From contig JAPFFF010000008.1 of NCBI GenBank assembly GCA_039105265.1, forward strand, positions 3,906,001-3,970,000: 64,000 bases of DNA. Reading direction: 5' to 3'. Made by a program: the position numbers and the translations under genes. The notes under the pieces were generated by a model that saw only the letters and a program-made list of their open reading frames with translations, was not told the DNA's origin and searched no databases. This DNA comes from Tritrichomonas musculus (Eukaryota; Parabasalia; Tritrichomonadida; Tritrichomonadidae). Positions 44,522-55,239 of the stretch are shown here, one piece after another; the first letter of the stretch is position 1; each line of letters opens with the position of its first letter.

Positions 44522-44588
44522 TTAAAAAAAAAAAATTGTTAAATTAGAAATGTTTGTTTATTTTTGTTTTGTTAAAAAATTAAAATGA

Positions 44589-47500
44589 TTACATTTCACT
44601 TGATGCTTCAACACCAGTATAAGAATGATGGCATATTATTAAAAAGACAAGAGGAATAGCCAATAAAGCACCAAGACAAAAAAAAACAATACCTGCAATG
44701 CCCATTCCTGGACAGTAATCTTTCACAATAGATAATACGATTTCGACAAAAGAAATGAATATACCAATTGCCTCTAAACTTAATAAATTCTCTTCGGTGT
44801 TATTCATATAAGAGCATCTTACATTGTTGAAGAAAGAATCACCGAAATCCAATCTTTCAGTCCAGAGTTCACAATCAAACTTCCCATCAAAGAACTTGTA
44901 CTCCTCTTCTTTCTTTGGACCTTGATTTTCTATTGATCTTTGAATGTAAATTTTTTTTGGCGGATCAGGTAATTCTCCACTAATCATTGGAATCAAATCA
45001 TTCTGATACCAGAGCATTTCAATGAATAATTCTGAATTTGAAAACTTGACTGTATGATCTACAAACGCAGTAGCTGTTTGTTTGATGATAATTCTATTAC
45101 TAATTTCAACATTGCTTAGATTTGCTTTTGAATGTTCAAATAAAGTCAAATTCTCAATTTTTAATTCAACAACTTCATTCGCTTCGTTGAGTACATGTAG
45201 TTCTGTATAGTTTGCAATATTCACACTTTCTATTTCAACAAGTTTGACATTATTACTCACGCGAATTGTTTTGATTGAATCCAAATTCAATTCACCCAAA
45301 ATTTTTATGGCAGATTGGCCTAATGATTTGAATTCCAATGAGCCTTTCCCATTCAAATTAAGTATTGTCTCATTTTTATCACCAATGTCAATGATTGTAT
45401 GAGCATTCTCAGGAAGAATATAATTTAAATTTCCATCTATAAAATGAATTATTATGTTTTTATTTGCACTAATGTATTCATCTTTTTGTAGTGTATTATT
45501 ATATCTTAATTCATTGTATGGCAAATATAAGCAAAATATCGAATTGTTATCTTCAGGTGTAATTCTTATTTTTGCTTTAGTAAAATACTCTGCAATTTCA
45601 TATTTCAAAATTTTATCAACTTCTACCCAATCATCTTCAAACACTTTTTTTACAGTATATATCGTTTGAGAAAACTTTGCTGGAGGAACTAATTGCTTGA
45701 TATCTTGATAATATAAAACTTTAATTGATTTAGCAATGTCACATATTTTTGATGAGGTATTTGGCAATGATTTAATAGAAATAATATTTTTTGAAAGTAT
45801 ATTTTTGTTTGAAATATCATTTTGATCATCTTTGATTGTGTATTTGGCATAAAGGCATGAGTCATCTTCTCCTGATGTGAAATCATAATATTGAATATTG
45901 TTTTGAATTCCAAACTCATCAATGAACTGGTTATAATAATCAGTATAGAATGAACGTGATACTGGAATAAAATGGCCATCTCGATCAACAACACAAAACT
46001 TTTTGTATTCATTTGTGACATCGATAATTCGCAATTCTAAATCAAGTTGATCTTCATATGTGCGAAGAATCTGAATTGGTTGCTCGAATGATGTCGTATA
46101 ATAGAAATCATTTTCTTTTTTAATGACTTCTTCAATTAAACCTTGTCTATCTTTTTGTTCAAAAAGATCATTTATAGATGGATCAAGAATTGTTATCCCA
46201 TTTTTATTTGGATACCTAAAAACAGCATAGCCATTTGGATCGAAAAATTTGTGTTTAAAATAGCACATTGGCTGTGACAAATTGTTACAAACGGGAATGA
46301 AATCTATAATGTGACCTGGCGTAACAATCAACTTGAAAAATTCTCCACTTTTCATTGTATTGTTTTCTATGGTGATGTTAGCTGTTTTATCATGTATCAT
46401 AATCGCATCTGCTCTTTGGCACCAAACATGATAAACAACTGACATTGAATTAGGGAATGATGGAATTTCCTTCTCTATAAAAGGAGTATTTTGGTCAATA
46501 ATAATTAAAGAGGATGCAAAAATTATCTTTTTCTCTTTTTCATAACTCAAAGCTAATATTTTAAAGAATTCATTGCCATAATCAATCAAAGTTTGCTTTG
46601 TTCTTTCAATACCTGCAATACTGTATTGATTGTTAATAGTACGAATAAATGCTAGAACAACTGGTGTTTCATCAAAATTGACTGAATAATACTTATTTGC
46701 AAAATAAACTGTTTCATCATCAACAAAATTGCCTTGAATTACATGATTAATTGTGACTTTAGTCATTGTAGTGTTTTCTTTTCTGAAAGGAATATAAATA
46801 ATATCTCTATCGATTGGAATTTGGTAATACTCATCTGAAATCATTGTATTATCACACAACGGCTGCATCATCGGCATATGAATAATTACCCATTTGATAT
46901 TTTTATGAATTCTTTTAAGTTGGAAGACTCCATACATTAGATTATCTTTAAAAGTGATTTCTTGTGGTTTATAATCAGATGATGTAGCTGAATTTAATAT
47001 ATAAATGTTGGTTATAATTCGGTGCGTTGAATTTGATTTTGAGCAATTAACTAAAACAAGAGGCTTATATCTTTCAATAGAAATTGTGAATGAAATCTTA
47101 TTATTTGGTTGAGTTTTGACTATTGTTTTTTCATTTGAATTAGCTGCTTTTACAATTTCTGAATATGTTATTTCTTGTTTCATTGAGTCTACATTAAAAC
47201 TTTGTACATATGAAATTGTAATAAAAAGACGCATTGAAGCATTTATTCTAACTTTTGATTTACAATCATCATTTAACCTGTTTGTGCCTTGATTAAATTG
47301 ATTTGTATAGTTGCTAATCACTAATACTTTTTCTTGATAATTATTTCCCCATTCTGCGCGGACTTCGTAATTAACATAAGTTTCTTGTGTTGGTTGATAT
47401 GGAAGTCTCACATCAACAAGTTTGATAATGAAATATTCATCTTGGTAAACAAATATACCTTTGCTTATTAAATCTCGAGATAAAGTTCCATCGGTTGTAA

Positions 47501-49358
47501 ATATTGCATTTTCATCAACATAATCAGGGAGGTTAGAATTAATGTCTTTAGCGATAAGACATAATTGGTCACCTAATTGAAAATTTTTAGTAATTATTCC
47601 ATTTTTAAAAGTCGGGATGTACATTTCGTTTATAGGTAGTTTTTCACAAAAATCAATTCTGAAATTAAACGACACTTCTTCTGTTTTATCTGGATTATAT
47701 ATTGTAATTGTATTATATTCATCCTTTTTCTGTGTATAATCTTTCAAAAAGAAAGAAAAGCTATTAGAATATTCAATAATATTAATTCCTTTAAGGAAGG
47801 AAAAAATAAATGTAACTTTTGAAGTCGTTTTATTTTGTTCATCGGCAACAATAATTTGATCAAAATTGCTCTTTTTGGCAGATAAATCATCATAAGATGA
47901 TGATCTTGAATTAAATAATTGTATTGGCTCATTTGTAGAGAGATCATATTTATTTAATAAAGCTTTAAAACTTATAAAAGAATTCGTTTGCTTTAGGTTT
48001 TTTAAGTTGTTTATTTCTAGAGTAATAACATCACCTGATTCTTCTTCATTATCATCCTGATAATCATCAATGCCAGTAACTGTGTGATCCTTGTTATTTC
48101 TTGAATCAAAAAGGCAGTACTTTCGTGTTTTAAGGTATTGAAACGGATATGTATTTTTGTTAATTTCATTAAGAAGTTTATATTTTCTATTTTTTTCAAA
48201 TAAATTGATATCTAATTCGATTCCAGAAAATGAAAGATATGAATTCAGAGTAAGTTCAAAATTGCCATATAAATAAGGAAATGGACAAACAAGGGGACCA
48301 TAATCGAAATTAATTGCAAATGACTCTAAAAGACCAAATCGAAGATCTGCTTGAATGTTATTAGAAACAACAGCTTTTATCCTAATACCTTGCTTGATAT
48401 CAATTATACCAGATAATTTATTTGCTTCTAGATTAGATGAATCTCCATCAACAAAATGGTTTGATGGAATGGGCGAAAAATCTGTTTGCCAGTCCGAATC
48501 TGAAATTCCATTGCATTTAATTGATATAAATCTTTTTGCAGAAAACTGATATCCTTTAAAGTAATCAACATCGGCTTGAACATTTGCTTCAAAATGCTTA
48601 ATAATTGCACCAAATGTCAATAAAACTTGAAAATCAAAAGTTAGTCCCAAAAAACGAAATGTTGTTGATAAGCCAGGAATGAAAATTTCTTTATCATCAA
48701 TAACTGAATTATCTTTATACTTAACATACTTAGTCTTTCCAACTTTCAGTCTGGTGCCAACTTTCCCATTTAATGTTATATCAGTAGCAATTTCTGCTTT
48801 TTTAATTGATATAAGATGAACTTTTGTATTGCATGAAACGGATAAAACAGAGCCAGGACCAACCGACAATAGGTCTAAATTGATTAAGTTTGGATAATCT
48901 TTTGATTTATCCCAATTGAAATCTTTATCGTAAGAGAGTAAAGGACTTTTGCCATTGAATTCCAAATCGGAAAAAATGTGAAACATTTCAATTGATTTGA
49001 TTTTGTAAATATTTATCTTTTCATCAGAAGCCACAATTTCTTCCATTAAATAGAATTGCTGGCTTTGATAATCAAGAAATGTAAAACCTTCAGTTAAATT
49101 AAATATTTTCCTTTTCAATATTGCTGCAAAATTATTTTCAATTGCATGCGTTTTAATATCTCTTGTTCGTGAAGATGTTAAAGTTTTAAGTAAATTGAAA
49201 TGAGCATTTTGATATGTATATTTTCCTGGATATTTTGTTGATTCTCTTTCATTTTTCGGTATTTTAATATTTGAATTAGTTATTAGCTTTTTAATTAGGC
49301 CGTTAAATTGTTCTGGAATTGAAACAGATGAGATAAATATTAAAAAACAAGCTAGCAT
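44589..49358 (-). CDS. Large secreted/type I membrane protein, unknown family (1589 aa)
   Basis: Residues 1-15 (MLACFLIFISSVSIPE) form a signal peptide. A long extracellular region follows with many Asn-X-Ser/Thr sites and scattered cysteines. Two hydrophobic segments close the protein at about 1528-1545 and 1553-1576 (GIVFFCLGALLAIPLVFLII), with a 13-residue tail HHSYTGVEASSEM. The region about 1330-1460 (IIDIGDKNETILNLNGKGSL, VEIESVNIANYTELHVLNEA) looks like right-handed beta-helix ladder sequence, a fold common in adhesins. I do not recognise a named family; large single-pass surface proteins of this build are typical of trichomonads. An Inr-like TCATA lies 6 nt before the ATG. Alternative: a lysosomal or Golgi membrane protein. 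Confidence 0.88.
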   Translation of the reverse strand: MLACFLIFISSVSIPEQFNGLIKKLITNSNIKIPKNERESTKYPGKYTYQNAHFNLLKTLTSSRTRDIKTHAIENNFAAILKRKIFNLTEGFTFLDYQSQQFYLMEEIVASDEKINIYKIKSIEMFHIFSDLEFNGKSPLLSYDKDFNWDKSKDYPNLINLDLLSVGPGSVLSVSCNTKVHLISIKKAEIATDITLNGKVGTRLKVGKTKYVKYKDNSVIDDKEIFIPGLSTTFRFLGLTFDFQVLLTFGAIIKHFEANVQADVDYFKGYQFSAKRFISIKCNGISDSDWQTDFSPIPSNHFVDGDSSNLEANKLSGIIDIKQGIRIKAVVSNNIQADLRFGLLESFAINFDYGPLVCPFPYLYGNFELTLNSYLSFSGIELDINLFEKNRKYKLLNEINKNTYPFQYLKTRKYCLFDSRNNKDHTVTGIDDYQDDNEEESGDVITLEINNLKNLKQTNSFISFKALLNKYDLSTNEPIQLFNSRSSSYDDLSAKKSNFDQIIVADEQNKTTSKVTFIFSFLKGINIIEYSNSFSFFLKDYTQKKDEYNTITIYNPDKTEEVSFNFRIDFCEKLPINEMYIPTFKNGIITKNFQLGDQLCLIAKDINSNLPDYVDENAIFTTDGTLSRDLISKGIFVYQDEYFIIKLVDVRLPYQPTQETYVNYEVRAEWGNNYQEKVLVISNYTNQFNQGTNRLNDDCKSKVRINASMRLFITISYVQSFNVDSMKQEITYSEIVKAANSNEKTIVKTQPNNKISFTISIERYKPLVLVNCSKSNSTHRIITNIYILNSATSSDYKPQEITFKDNLMYGVFQLKRIHKNIKWVIIHMPMMQPLCDNTMISDEYYQIPIDRDIIYIPFRKENTTMTKVTINHVIQGNFVDDETVYFANKYYSVNFDETPVVLAFIRTINNQYSIAGIERTKQTLIDYGNEFFKILALSYEKEKKIIFASSLIIIDQNTPFIEKEIPSFPNSMSVVYHVWCQRADAIMIHDKTANITIENNTMKSGEFFKLIVTPGHIIDFIPVCNNLSQPMCYFKHKFFDPNGYAVFRYPNKNGITILDPSINDLFEQKDRQGLIEEVIKKENDFYYTTSFEQPIQILRTYEDQLDLELRIIDVTNEYKKFCVVDRDGHFIPVSRSFYTDYYNQFIDEFGIQNNIQYYDFTSGEDDSCLYAKYTIKDDQNDISNKNILSKNIISIKSLPNTSSKICDIAKSIKVLYYQDIKQLVPPAKFSQTIYTVKKVFEDDWVEVDKILKYEIAEYFTKAKIRITPEDNNSIFCLYLPYNELRYNNTLQKDEYISANKNIIIHFIDGNLNYILPENAHTIIDIGDKNETILNLNGKGSLEFKSLGQSAIKILGELNLDSIKTIRVSNNVKLVEIESVNIANYTELHVLNEANEVVELKIENLTLFEHSKANLSNVEISNRIIIKQTATAFVDHTVKFSNSELFIEMLWYQNDLIPMISGELPDPPKKIYIQRSIENQGPKKEEEYKFFDGKFDCELWTERLDFGDSFFNNVRCSYMNNTEENLLSLEAIGIFISFVEIVLSIVKDYCPGMGIAGIVFFCLGALLAIPLVFLIICHHSYTGVEASSEM

Positions 49359-49361
49359 TAT

Positions 49362-49366
49362 TATGA
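49362..49366 (-). promoter_or_regulatory. Inr-like TCATA before the 1589-aa gene
   Basis: Matches TCA(+1)Py(T/A), with the predicted start base 49364, 6 nt from the ATG. Confidence 0.45.
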
Positions 49367-50371
49367 TTTTTTGTTAGCTTGAATATTTCAAAAGTAATTT
49401 TTCATATTTCAAAGGAAGTTGTACATAAAAACTTCAGAATTTTTTTAATATCCAAATGTTTTCAATATAATTCAATGTTTTAAATAATTAAAGCTCTTGG
49501 TAAGAAATTCATTCGGTTAAATAAGAAAAATTAATATGCCCAATTTAAAATAATTATTCTTTTTTGATGATTTGAAGAGAAATTTATTAATTCCATTCAA
49601 TAATATTATGTTAAAATTTTCGAAACAAAAGCATTTAGTTTTTATTTTTCATTTTCAAAAATAAATATAGTCAAATGCCCTATTCAAATTTATATTTTGA
49701 TTTAATTCACTATGTAATTCAACGGATATTATAGATAAATTTCAGTTGCCCATTTAAAATAATTTTTTTTTCATTCATTTAATTTTATATTAATATCATT
49801 CTTATTTTTACTCATTTAATTTCTTAATTATGTAATTAAATCAATAAGTTAAAAAAATTCAAATCATTATTGAAAATGAAAATTTTTGATTGAGGGGATT
49901 TTGTTACCGAAAAATTAATTAAAAAAAAGCATCTTCTGAAATAAAATGTGACTTAATTAAAATTGTATTAAGTAGTAATAATAATTTTTTTCTGATTTTC
50001 AGCAAATTTAGAAATAAGATATAAAAATATGATTTTTTTCCTAACATCAGAAAAAAGAATTTGTGGGAATCTTGCATCAAATTATATGCTTTAATATCCA
50101 ATAATCATAATAATTTCCTCATTTTTTCTAAATCTTTGATTCAAATAATATGCATGCCCAATAATCGAAAATAAACAAAATAATATTTGTTGTTTCTCTT
50201 TTTGGTTATAAAAAAATTAATTATATAAAATCTTATTTTCTTTTTTGAATTAATCTTTTTTTCAAGAGGGAGAAAATAGTAAATGTTAATTCAAAAATTT
50301 GGATTAATTCAATAATTTTCAATAGAAATTCACAACATTAAAAAAAATTCATACAGTAACAGGAAAAATTA
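49367..50371. other. Divergent intergenic region between two surface-protein genes
   Basis: AT-rich with no gene recognised. The promoters of the minus-strand 1589-aa protein and the plus-strand 638-aa protein must lie here and in the MITE to the right. Confidence 0.6.
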
Positions 50372-50548
50372 AGAACTTCATTGAATTAACTAAGAACTAG
50401 AAAATAAACCTCAGAAAGTATTTGAAAAAGTTTAAAACTTTCTTTGAATAAAAATATTTTTTTTTCTTTTATTCTTAATTTGTTTTTAACTTTTTCAAAG
50501 GTTTTCAGAAATTTATTATCTAGTTCTAAGTTAATTCTATATAGTTCC
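50372..50548. mobile_element. 177-bp fold-back MITE just upstream of a surface-protein gene
   Basis: Arms of about 67 bp, roughly 80% identical (left AGAACTTCATTGAATTAACT, right reverse complement GGAACTATATAGAATTAACT, both followed by AAGAACTAG-type and TTTGAAAAAGTT blocks), with TA on both sides. The right end is 21 bp before the ATG at 50570, so it occupies the core promoter or 5' UTR. Confidence 0.8.
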
Positions 50549-50569
50549 TAGTTTTCTCAATTACTGTAA

Positions 50570-52486
50570 ATGCTTTATTTACTTCTACTTTTTACATTCT
50601 ATTCTTTTGGTAATTCATCACAATTGGAATATATAAAGATTGATGGTCCTGCATATAAATCTTTTATTTTATCGCCTGGAAGATACAAAGTTACATTATA
50701 TGGAGCACAAGGAGGCTTTTCATATTATGATGGTCGATGGGCAAATTCAGGTGGCCGTGGAGCCAAAGTATCTGGATATATCAATGTCAAAGGTCATGAC
50801 CAAGAATTTCATGCTTTTGTTGGAGGAATGGGATCATCACGAACAACAGGACTGGCAGAAGGTGGATATAATGGTGGAGGCACATCAGGATGGAACATTA
50901 AATGGAAAGCGCATACATTTCATAATAAACAATATGATAATGGTCCTGGTGGAGGTGGTGGAGCCACAGATCTTCGGATTGATACAACTGACATTTCAGA
51001 TAGGATAATGGTTGCAGGTGGAGGTTCAGGTGCATGTTCAATTAGTCCCGGAGGTTCTGGCGGTGATTTAAATGGATACAATACTTGGGGTGTTTCAACT
51101 AGAACAACTCAAACTCTAGGAATACAAAATGGTTATGGAGCATCTGGAAGCTCAGCTAAACATTTTCCTTCCTCTGGCGGTGGTGGAGGATATATGGGTG
51201 GTTCTGCTGGGACACCATCTGAAGTGGAATCAGACTCTCCTATTGCTGATGGTGGATCATCTTATATTTCAGGATATTCTGGTTGTACCTCTCATTCAAA
51301 GATTACATTTGATTCAGGTGAAATGATTGCAGGAAACCATGAAGGAAATGGTTTACTTCAAATTGACATCGAATATAAATGCCCATCTCACTGTTCAAGC
51401 TGTGCTGGCGAAAATGAATGCTATTCATGCGATTTTTCATATCGTTTATTTAATGGGCAATGCTATTCAACTTGTCCTCCTAGATCAATTGATCGAGGTT
51501 TTTATTGTGAAAAATGTGATGATTCATGTTCAGAATGTTCAGGTGAAATAACGAATTGTACAAATTGTGCTGATAATTACTTTAAGTACAATGATAAATG
51601 TTTATCAAAATGCCCAGAAGGAACTTATGAATATGAAAGTAAATGCATGATAGAATGCGAAGTTGGAACATATCCTAAAGGATCATTATGCTATGAATGT
51701 AGTGTAAATTGTAAAAATTGTATTGATAATTCAGAAAAATGTACAGATTGTCCAGATGGTAAATATCTTTTTAATAGCAAATGCGTGGATTCCTGTCCAG
51801 AAAAATATGTTAAAGAAGGAAATAAATGTATAAGTGAATGTGGATTTAATCAGTATTTATATCACGATATTTGTTACAATAATTGTCCAAAAGGAACATA
51901 TCAAAGAGATATATATTGTGATGATTGTGATTCATCATGTGCTCAATGTAATGGTAGTCCAACAACTTGTACTGCATGCAGTGATGATAAATATTTATTC
52001 AATTATCAATGCATAGATAATTGCTTAGATGATTTATATTATTATGATAATCAATGTTTAGTTCGATGTCCTTCAAAAACATTTATCATTGGTAAAAAAT
52101 GTGTAGATGATTGCCCAGATGGAACATATGGCATTAATAAAATATGTGAAGAATGTGATTCATCCTGCTATGCTTGTGAAAATACTCCAGATACGTGCAC
52201 AAAATGTAAAGATAACTCATACTTATATAATAATCAGTGTTTAAGTAAATGTGTTGAAGGAACATTTGCTTATCAAAATGTGTGTATGGAAGAGTGTCCA
52301 ACGGGAACATTCCAAAAAGATGATATTTGCCAAAACTCAACTGATTATTATTATGATAAGACAGAAAAGGTCACGAAAAAGAATAAGCTTAAATTGTCAA
52401 AAGGAGCAGAAATTGCATTGCTGGTTACGGGACTTATTTTTTTTGCCGGTATGCTTACTGCTGTGATCGTTTTAACGATATGTTAA
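50570..52486 (+). CDS. Surface protein: Gly-rich (ALK/LTK-type) domain plus furin-like Cys-rich repeats and C-terminal anchor (638 aa)
   Basis: Residues 1-16 are a signal peptide (MLYLLLLFTFYSFGNS). Residues about 25-260 form a Gly-rich domain with YGAQGG, GGRGAKVSGYI, YNGGGTSG, GPGGGGGATDLR, IMVAGGGSGA and SSGGGGGYMGG, the pattern of the glycine-rich domain in ALK/LTK receptors and many protist proteins. Residues about 265-590 are Cys-rich furin/EGF-like repeats (CPSHCSSCAGENECYSC, CPEGTYEYESKC and similar), resembling Giardia VSP-like ectodomains. Residues 612-638 are a membrane helix reaching the very C-terminus, with almost no tail. It is likely displayed on the cell surface; ligand unknown. 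The 5' flank is a MITE. Confidence 0.9.
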   Translation: MLYLLLLFTFYSFGNSSQLEYIKIDGPAYKSFILSPGRYKVTLYGAQGGFSYYDGRWANSGGRGAKVSGYINVKGHDQEFHAFVGGMGSSRTTGLAEGGYNGGGTSGWNIKWKAHTFHNKQYDNGPGGGGGATDLRIDTTDISDRIMVAGGGSGACSISPGGSGGDLNGYNTWGVSTRTTQTLGIQNGYGASGSSAKHFPSSGGGGGYMGGSAGTPSEVESDSPIADGGSSYISGYSGCTSHSKITFDSGEMIAGNHEGNGLLQIDIEYKCPSHCSSCAGENECYSCDFSYRLFNGQCYSTCPPRSIDRGFYCEKCDDSCSECSGEITNCTNCADNYFKYNDKCLSKCPEGTYEYESKCMIECEVGTYPKGSLCYECSVNCKNCIDNSEKCTDCPDGKYLFNSKCVDSCPEKYVKEGNKCISECGFNQYLYHDICYNNCPKGTYQRDIYCDDCDSSCAQCNGSPTTCTACSDDKYLFNYQCIDNCLDDLYYYDNQCLVRCPSKTFIIGKKCVDDCPDGTYGINKICEECDSSCYACENTPDTCTKCKDNSYLYNNQCLSKCVEGTFAYQNVCMEECPTGTFQKDDICQNSTDYYYDKTEKVTKKNKLKLSKGAEIALLVTGLIFFAGMLTAVIVLTIC

Positions 52487-52870
52487 TGTTGTATATGACA
52501 CATGCATCAATGTCTTTCTGTTTAAAAATAATTTTTCATTAAAAATTCTGTTTTTTTACTTTTTCTTTATTTTTTACCAGTGTTGCTTATCGATGGGTCC
52601 TTATAACGGTTTTTCTAGTTAATTATTTATCGATATTATTGAACAACCGATAAAGAAATATTTTTTTTTATTATTTTTATCCAGTTAACTACTTTTCAAC
52701 GGTTGTACTAAAATTTGAGAGCAATTCAAATGTTTAAATTAAATCTACTTTCTGCTTATTCCTATTCAAAATAGAAATAAGCGATTGTACCAAGTATTTT
52801 CATTCCTTGTTATAAAATTGTAGTGTATTGATATAATGTATATATGGAATGTGTTTTAATCTTTGAAATA
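52487..52870. other. Intergenic, nothing recognised
   Basis: AT-rich. AACGGTT/AACCG-type short inversions near 52600-52710 may belong to an old small element but are too short to call. Confidence 0.55.
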
Positions 52871-53628
52871 CCCATATTTTACCCTTTATGTGTGAGTTTT
52901 CAGTTTTTGAAAGTTTTATTCAAACCATTTCACTTCATCTGCATTTCATAAAGACTTTGAGAGCTCGATGAAGTCACAGATTGAAAAAAGAATTGCCACT
53001 TCACAATATCCATTCTCAAATGACTTTAATATAAAAAGATATATTTAAATAAAAAATCAATTTTTCTTTCAGCGAATTGTTACCAATAAATATAAATCTA
53101 AATGCTAAAAGTTTGATTAATTGACTGTAAATTAATTTCATTAAAAAAAAAACTATCGTTCAATAATTGAATCATTTTGAATGCAATTCATTTTTCTTTG
53201 ATATCTCTTTTCAAAAATTCTGAGCTAAATTTTTTTAACCTTATTAAATGTGTTTAATTTATCATCATTTAGAACTTTAAATGAATCTGATGTTTGTCTG
53301 CTCTTGAATATATTCCAAAAATTTATATACATACGAATTAGTATTGATATTAATACTAATCTGAGAATATTATGAAATATTATTTTTAATTTTCAAAGAG
53401 TTAATTTTAGTTTCTTTGTTCTATTTATCTTTAAAAATACTAGACAACTATATTGCCCAAATAAAAATGATTAAACAAAAAAATTTTATTAAAAATGAGA
53501 TTGAAAAATAATACTTATCTCAAAATTAAGGCCAAATAAAAGGTGATTTTGCCAAAGGAAAGGTCAAATATAACTCTTAATAAGTCATATTTAACGATAA
53601 ATTTGATTTTTTTCAATTTTATAAATTT

Positions 53629-53661
<33 letters not shown>

Positions 53662-54727
53662 TTTATGATTTCTTCTTAAAATAAAAATAAAGACAAAATA
53701 ATGGATTAAAAATAATTTATTTTAAAAGTATTATTGAATTATTATCTTATCAATTGAATGATAAAATTGAATTGTCTTTGAAAATTTATAAAATTTTAAT
53801 TCAATCAATATCTTATTATAAATATATAACAAATATTTATTTTATGATATATATAGAAATTATAATAAATATTATTAACAACTATACAATATATAATTTG
53901 AAATTTAAGCTTATAAAAAAAGATTAGTTTTATTTTGATAATCAAAAGGGTTAAAATATTCTCTTGTGTGATGTAAATAATTGTATAATTATTAGTTTTC
54001 TTAAAATATGACAAATTTCAAGAAAAAGCTTTGAGATGATGAATTTAAGATATTATTTCGAAAAATTCCATACCTTATTTTAATCATAATCATAAAGCTT
54101 ACTTTCATTATCGCATAAAAATCGCATTTGTTTGTTATAAAACCAAAAGCTGAGTGAGCAAAAAACAATATAATACCCTCGATGATCAGTACCATTTTTG
54201 AGTTATTAAGAGATATAGAAAATACATACTTCAACAAATAATTTTTATCAGATAAAATTTGCAAAAACTCATTTTTTTATCATAAAAAAAGAAGTGCAAA
54301 AACAAACTTTTTGAGTGAAAAAAATTAAATATTTGATTAAATAGTCTTTTTAGAAACAGTATCTCATAAAGATCCTTATAGTAAAATATTACTTCCCAAT
54401 TGCCTTCATTTGGAGAGTTATTAAAAAAAACAAATATCATATAATATTATAGCGATTTGAGTTGAGACGACAAAATGAAAGAGAATCTGTTAATTAGTAT
54501 AAACTGCTAATATGAGTTTTCAAAATGAGCTAAATTGTTGAAAAAAATGCAACTAAAAAATAAAAAGTGAGATGTTTTTTATTTTTCGATCATGTTTTGA
54601 ATGCCTATAAAAAAAAATATCACCAAAATGATATCACATGTGATATGTAACATTGAAATAATTGAGAAAGGGGTGTAACTTTTTTTCTCAAAAACTAAAA
54701 ACTCACACATAAAGGGTAAAATATGGG
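52871..54727. mobile_element. 1.86-kb TA-flanked TIR element, CCCATATTTTACCC ends
   Basis: Inverted repeats of about 41 bp begin CCCATATTTTACCCTTTATG and differ at about one position, with TA on both sides (52869-52870, 54728-54729). It contains an A30 run (53630-53659). Short minus-strand frames at 53805-54440 do not show a DDE transposase pattern. Probably non-autonomous; it shares the TA-CCC start with the 40494 and 55240 elements. Confidence 0.85.
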
Positions 54728-55239
54728 TATTGAATGAAATTGCATTATTTTTTTATTTTCCCATAAAAAAAAAAAAAAAAAAAAAAAGAACATTCGTTTT
54801 TTTCTACAACACTTTTTGAATTGTTTTTCTATCAATGAGTAGCTACTAATGAACAGAAAAAACCGCCTTCTTAAGGTGAAATTTTACTCACTCAGTTAAG
54901 AAAATTAACCAAAAAAATCGTAAATTTTTCCTAAAAATTATAACGATTTGCTTTTTTTGATATAAATTTTAATATTTTTACATAATTTTTCAGGAATATG
55001 CACACCAGTGATCACTACGGGCCCCCGCGAAGCCGAATCGAGTTCCTGAAATTGAATAAAAAAAAAGTATTCAAAAAGTTAAAAAGTTTTCAAAAAGTGG
55101 GGTAGAAAAATACGATTTCTCAAAAAAAATTATTCTTATATAAAATCTCAGAGTTTGTTATTTATTGTGGAAATGAGATTGGTTTGCCTACTATTTAAGC
55201 TCAATAATTATAATGGTATTGTTATAACAAATATTATAC
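54728..55239. other. Spacer with A23 run and a GC islet
   Basis: A23 at 54765-54787. At about 55004-55050 a stretch holding CACCAGTGATCACTACGGGC and CCCCGCGAAGCCGAATCGAG is strikingly GC-rich and includes the palindrome AGTGATCACT. No tRNA or rRNA match by eye. Confidence 0.65.

Noticed and set aside
53805-54440. Minus-strand frames inside the 1.86-kb TIR element as a possible transposase
   Set aside because: No recognisable DDE/D triad, helix-turn-helix or conserved block; composition is that of low-complexity AT DNA.
55004-55075. GC islet as a tRNA gene
   Set aside because: No TTCGA-type T loop with paired stem, no acceptor stem, and no anticodon arm could be laid out on either strand.
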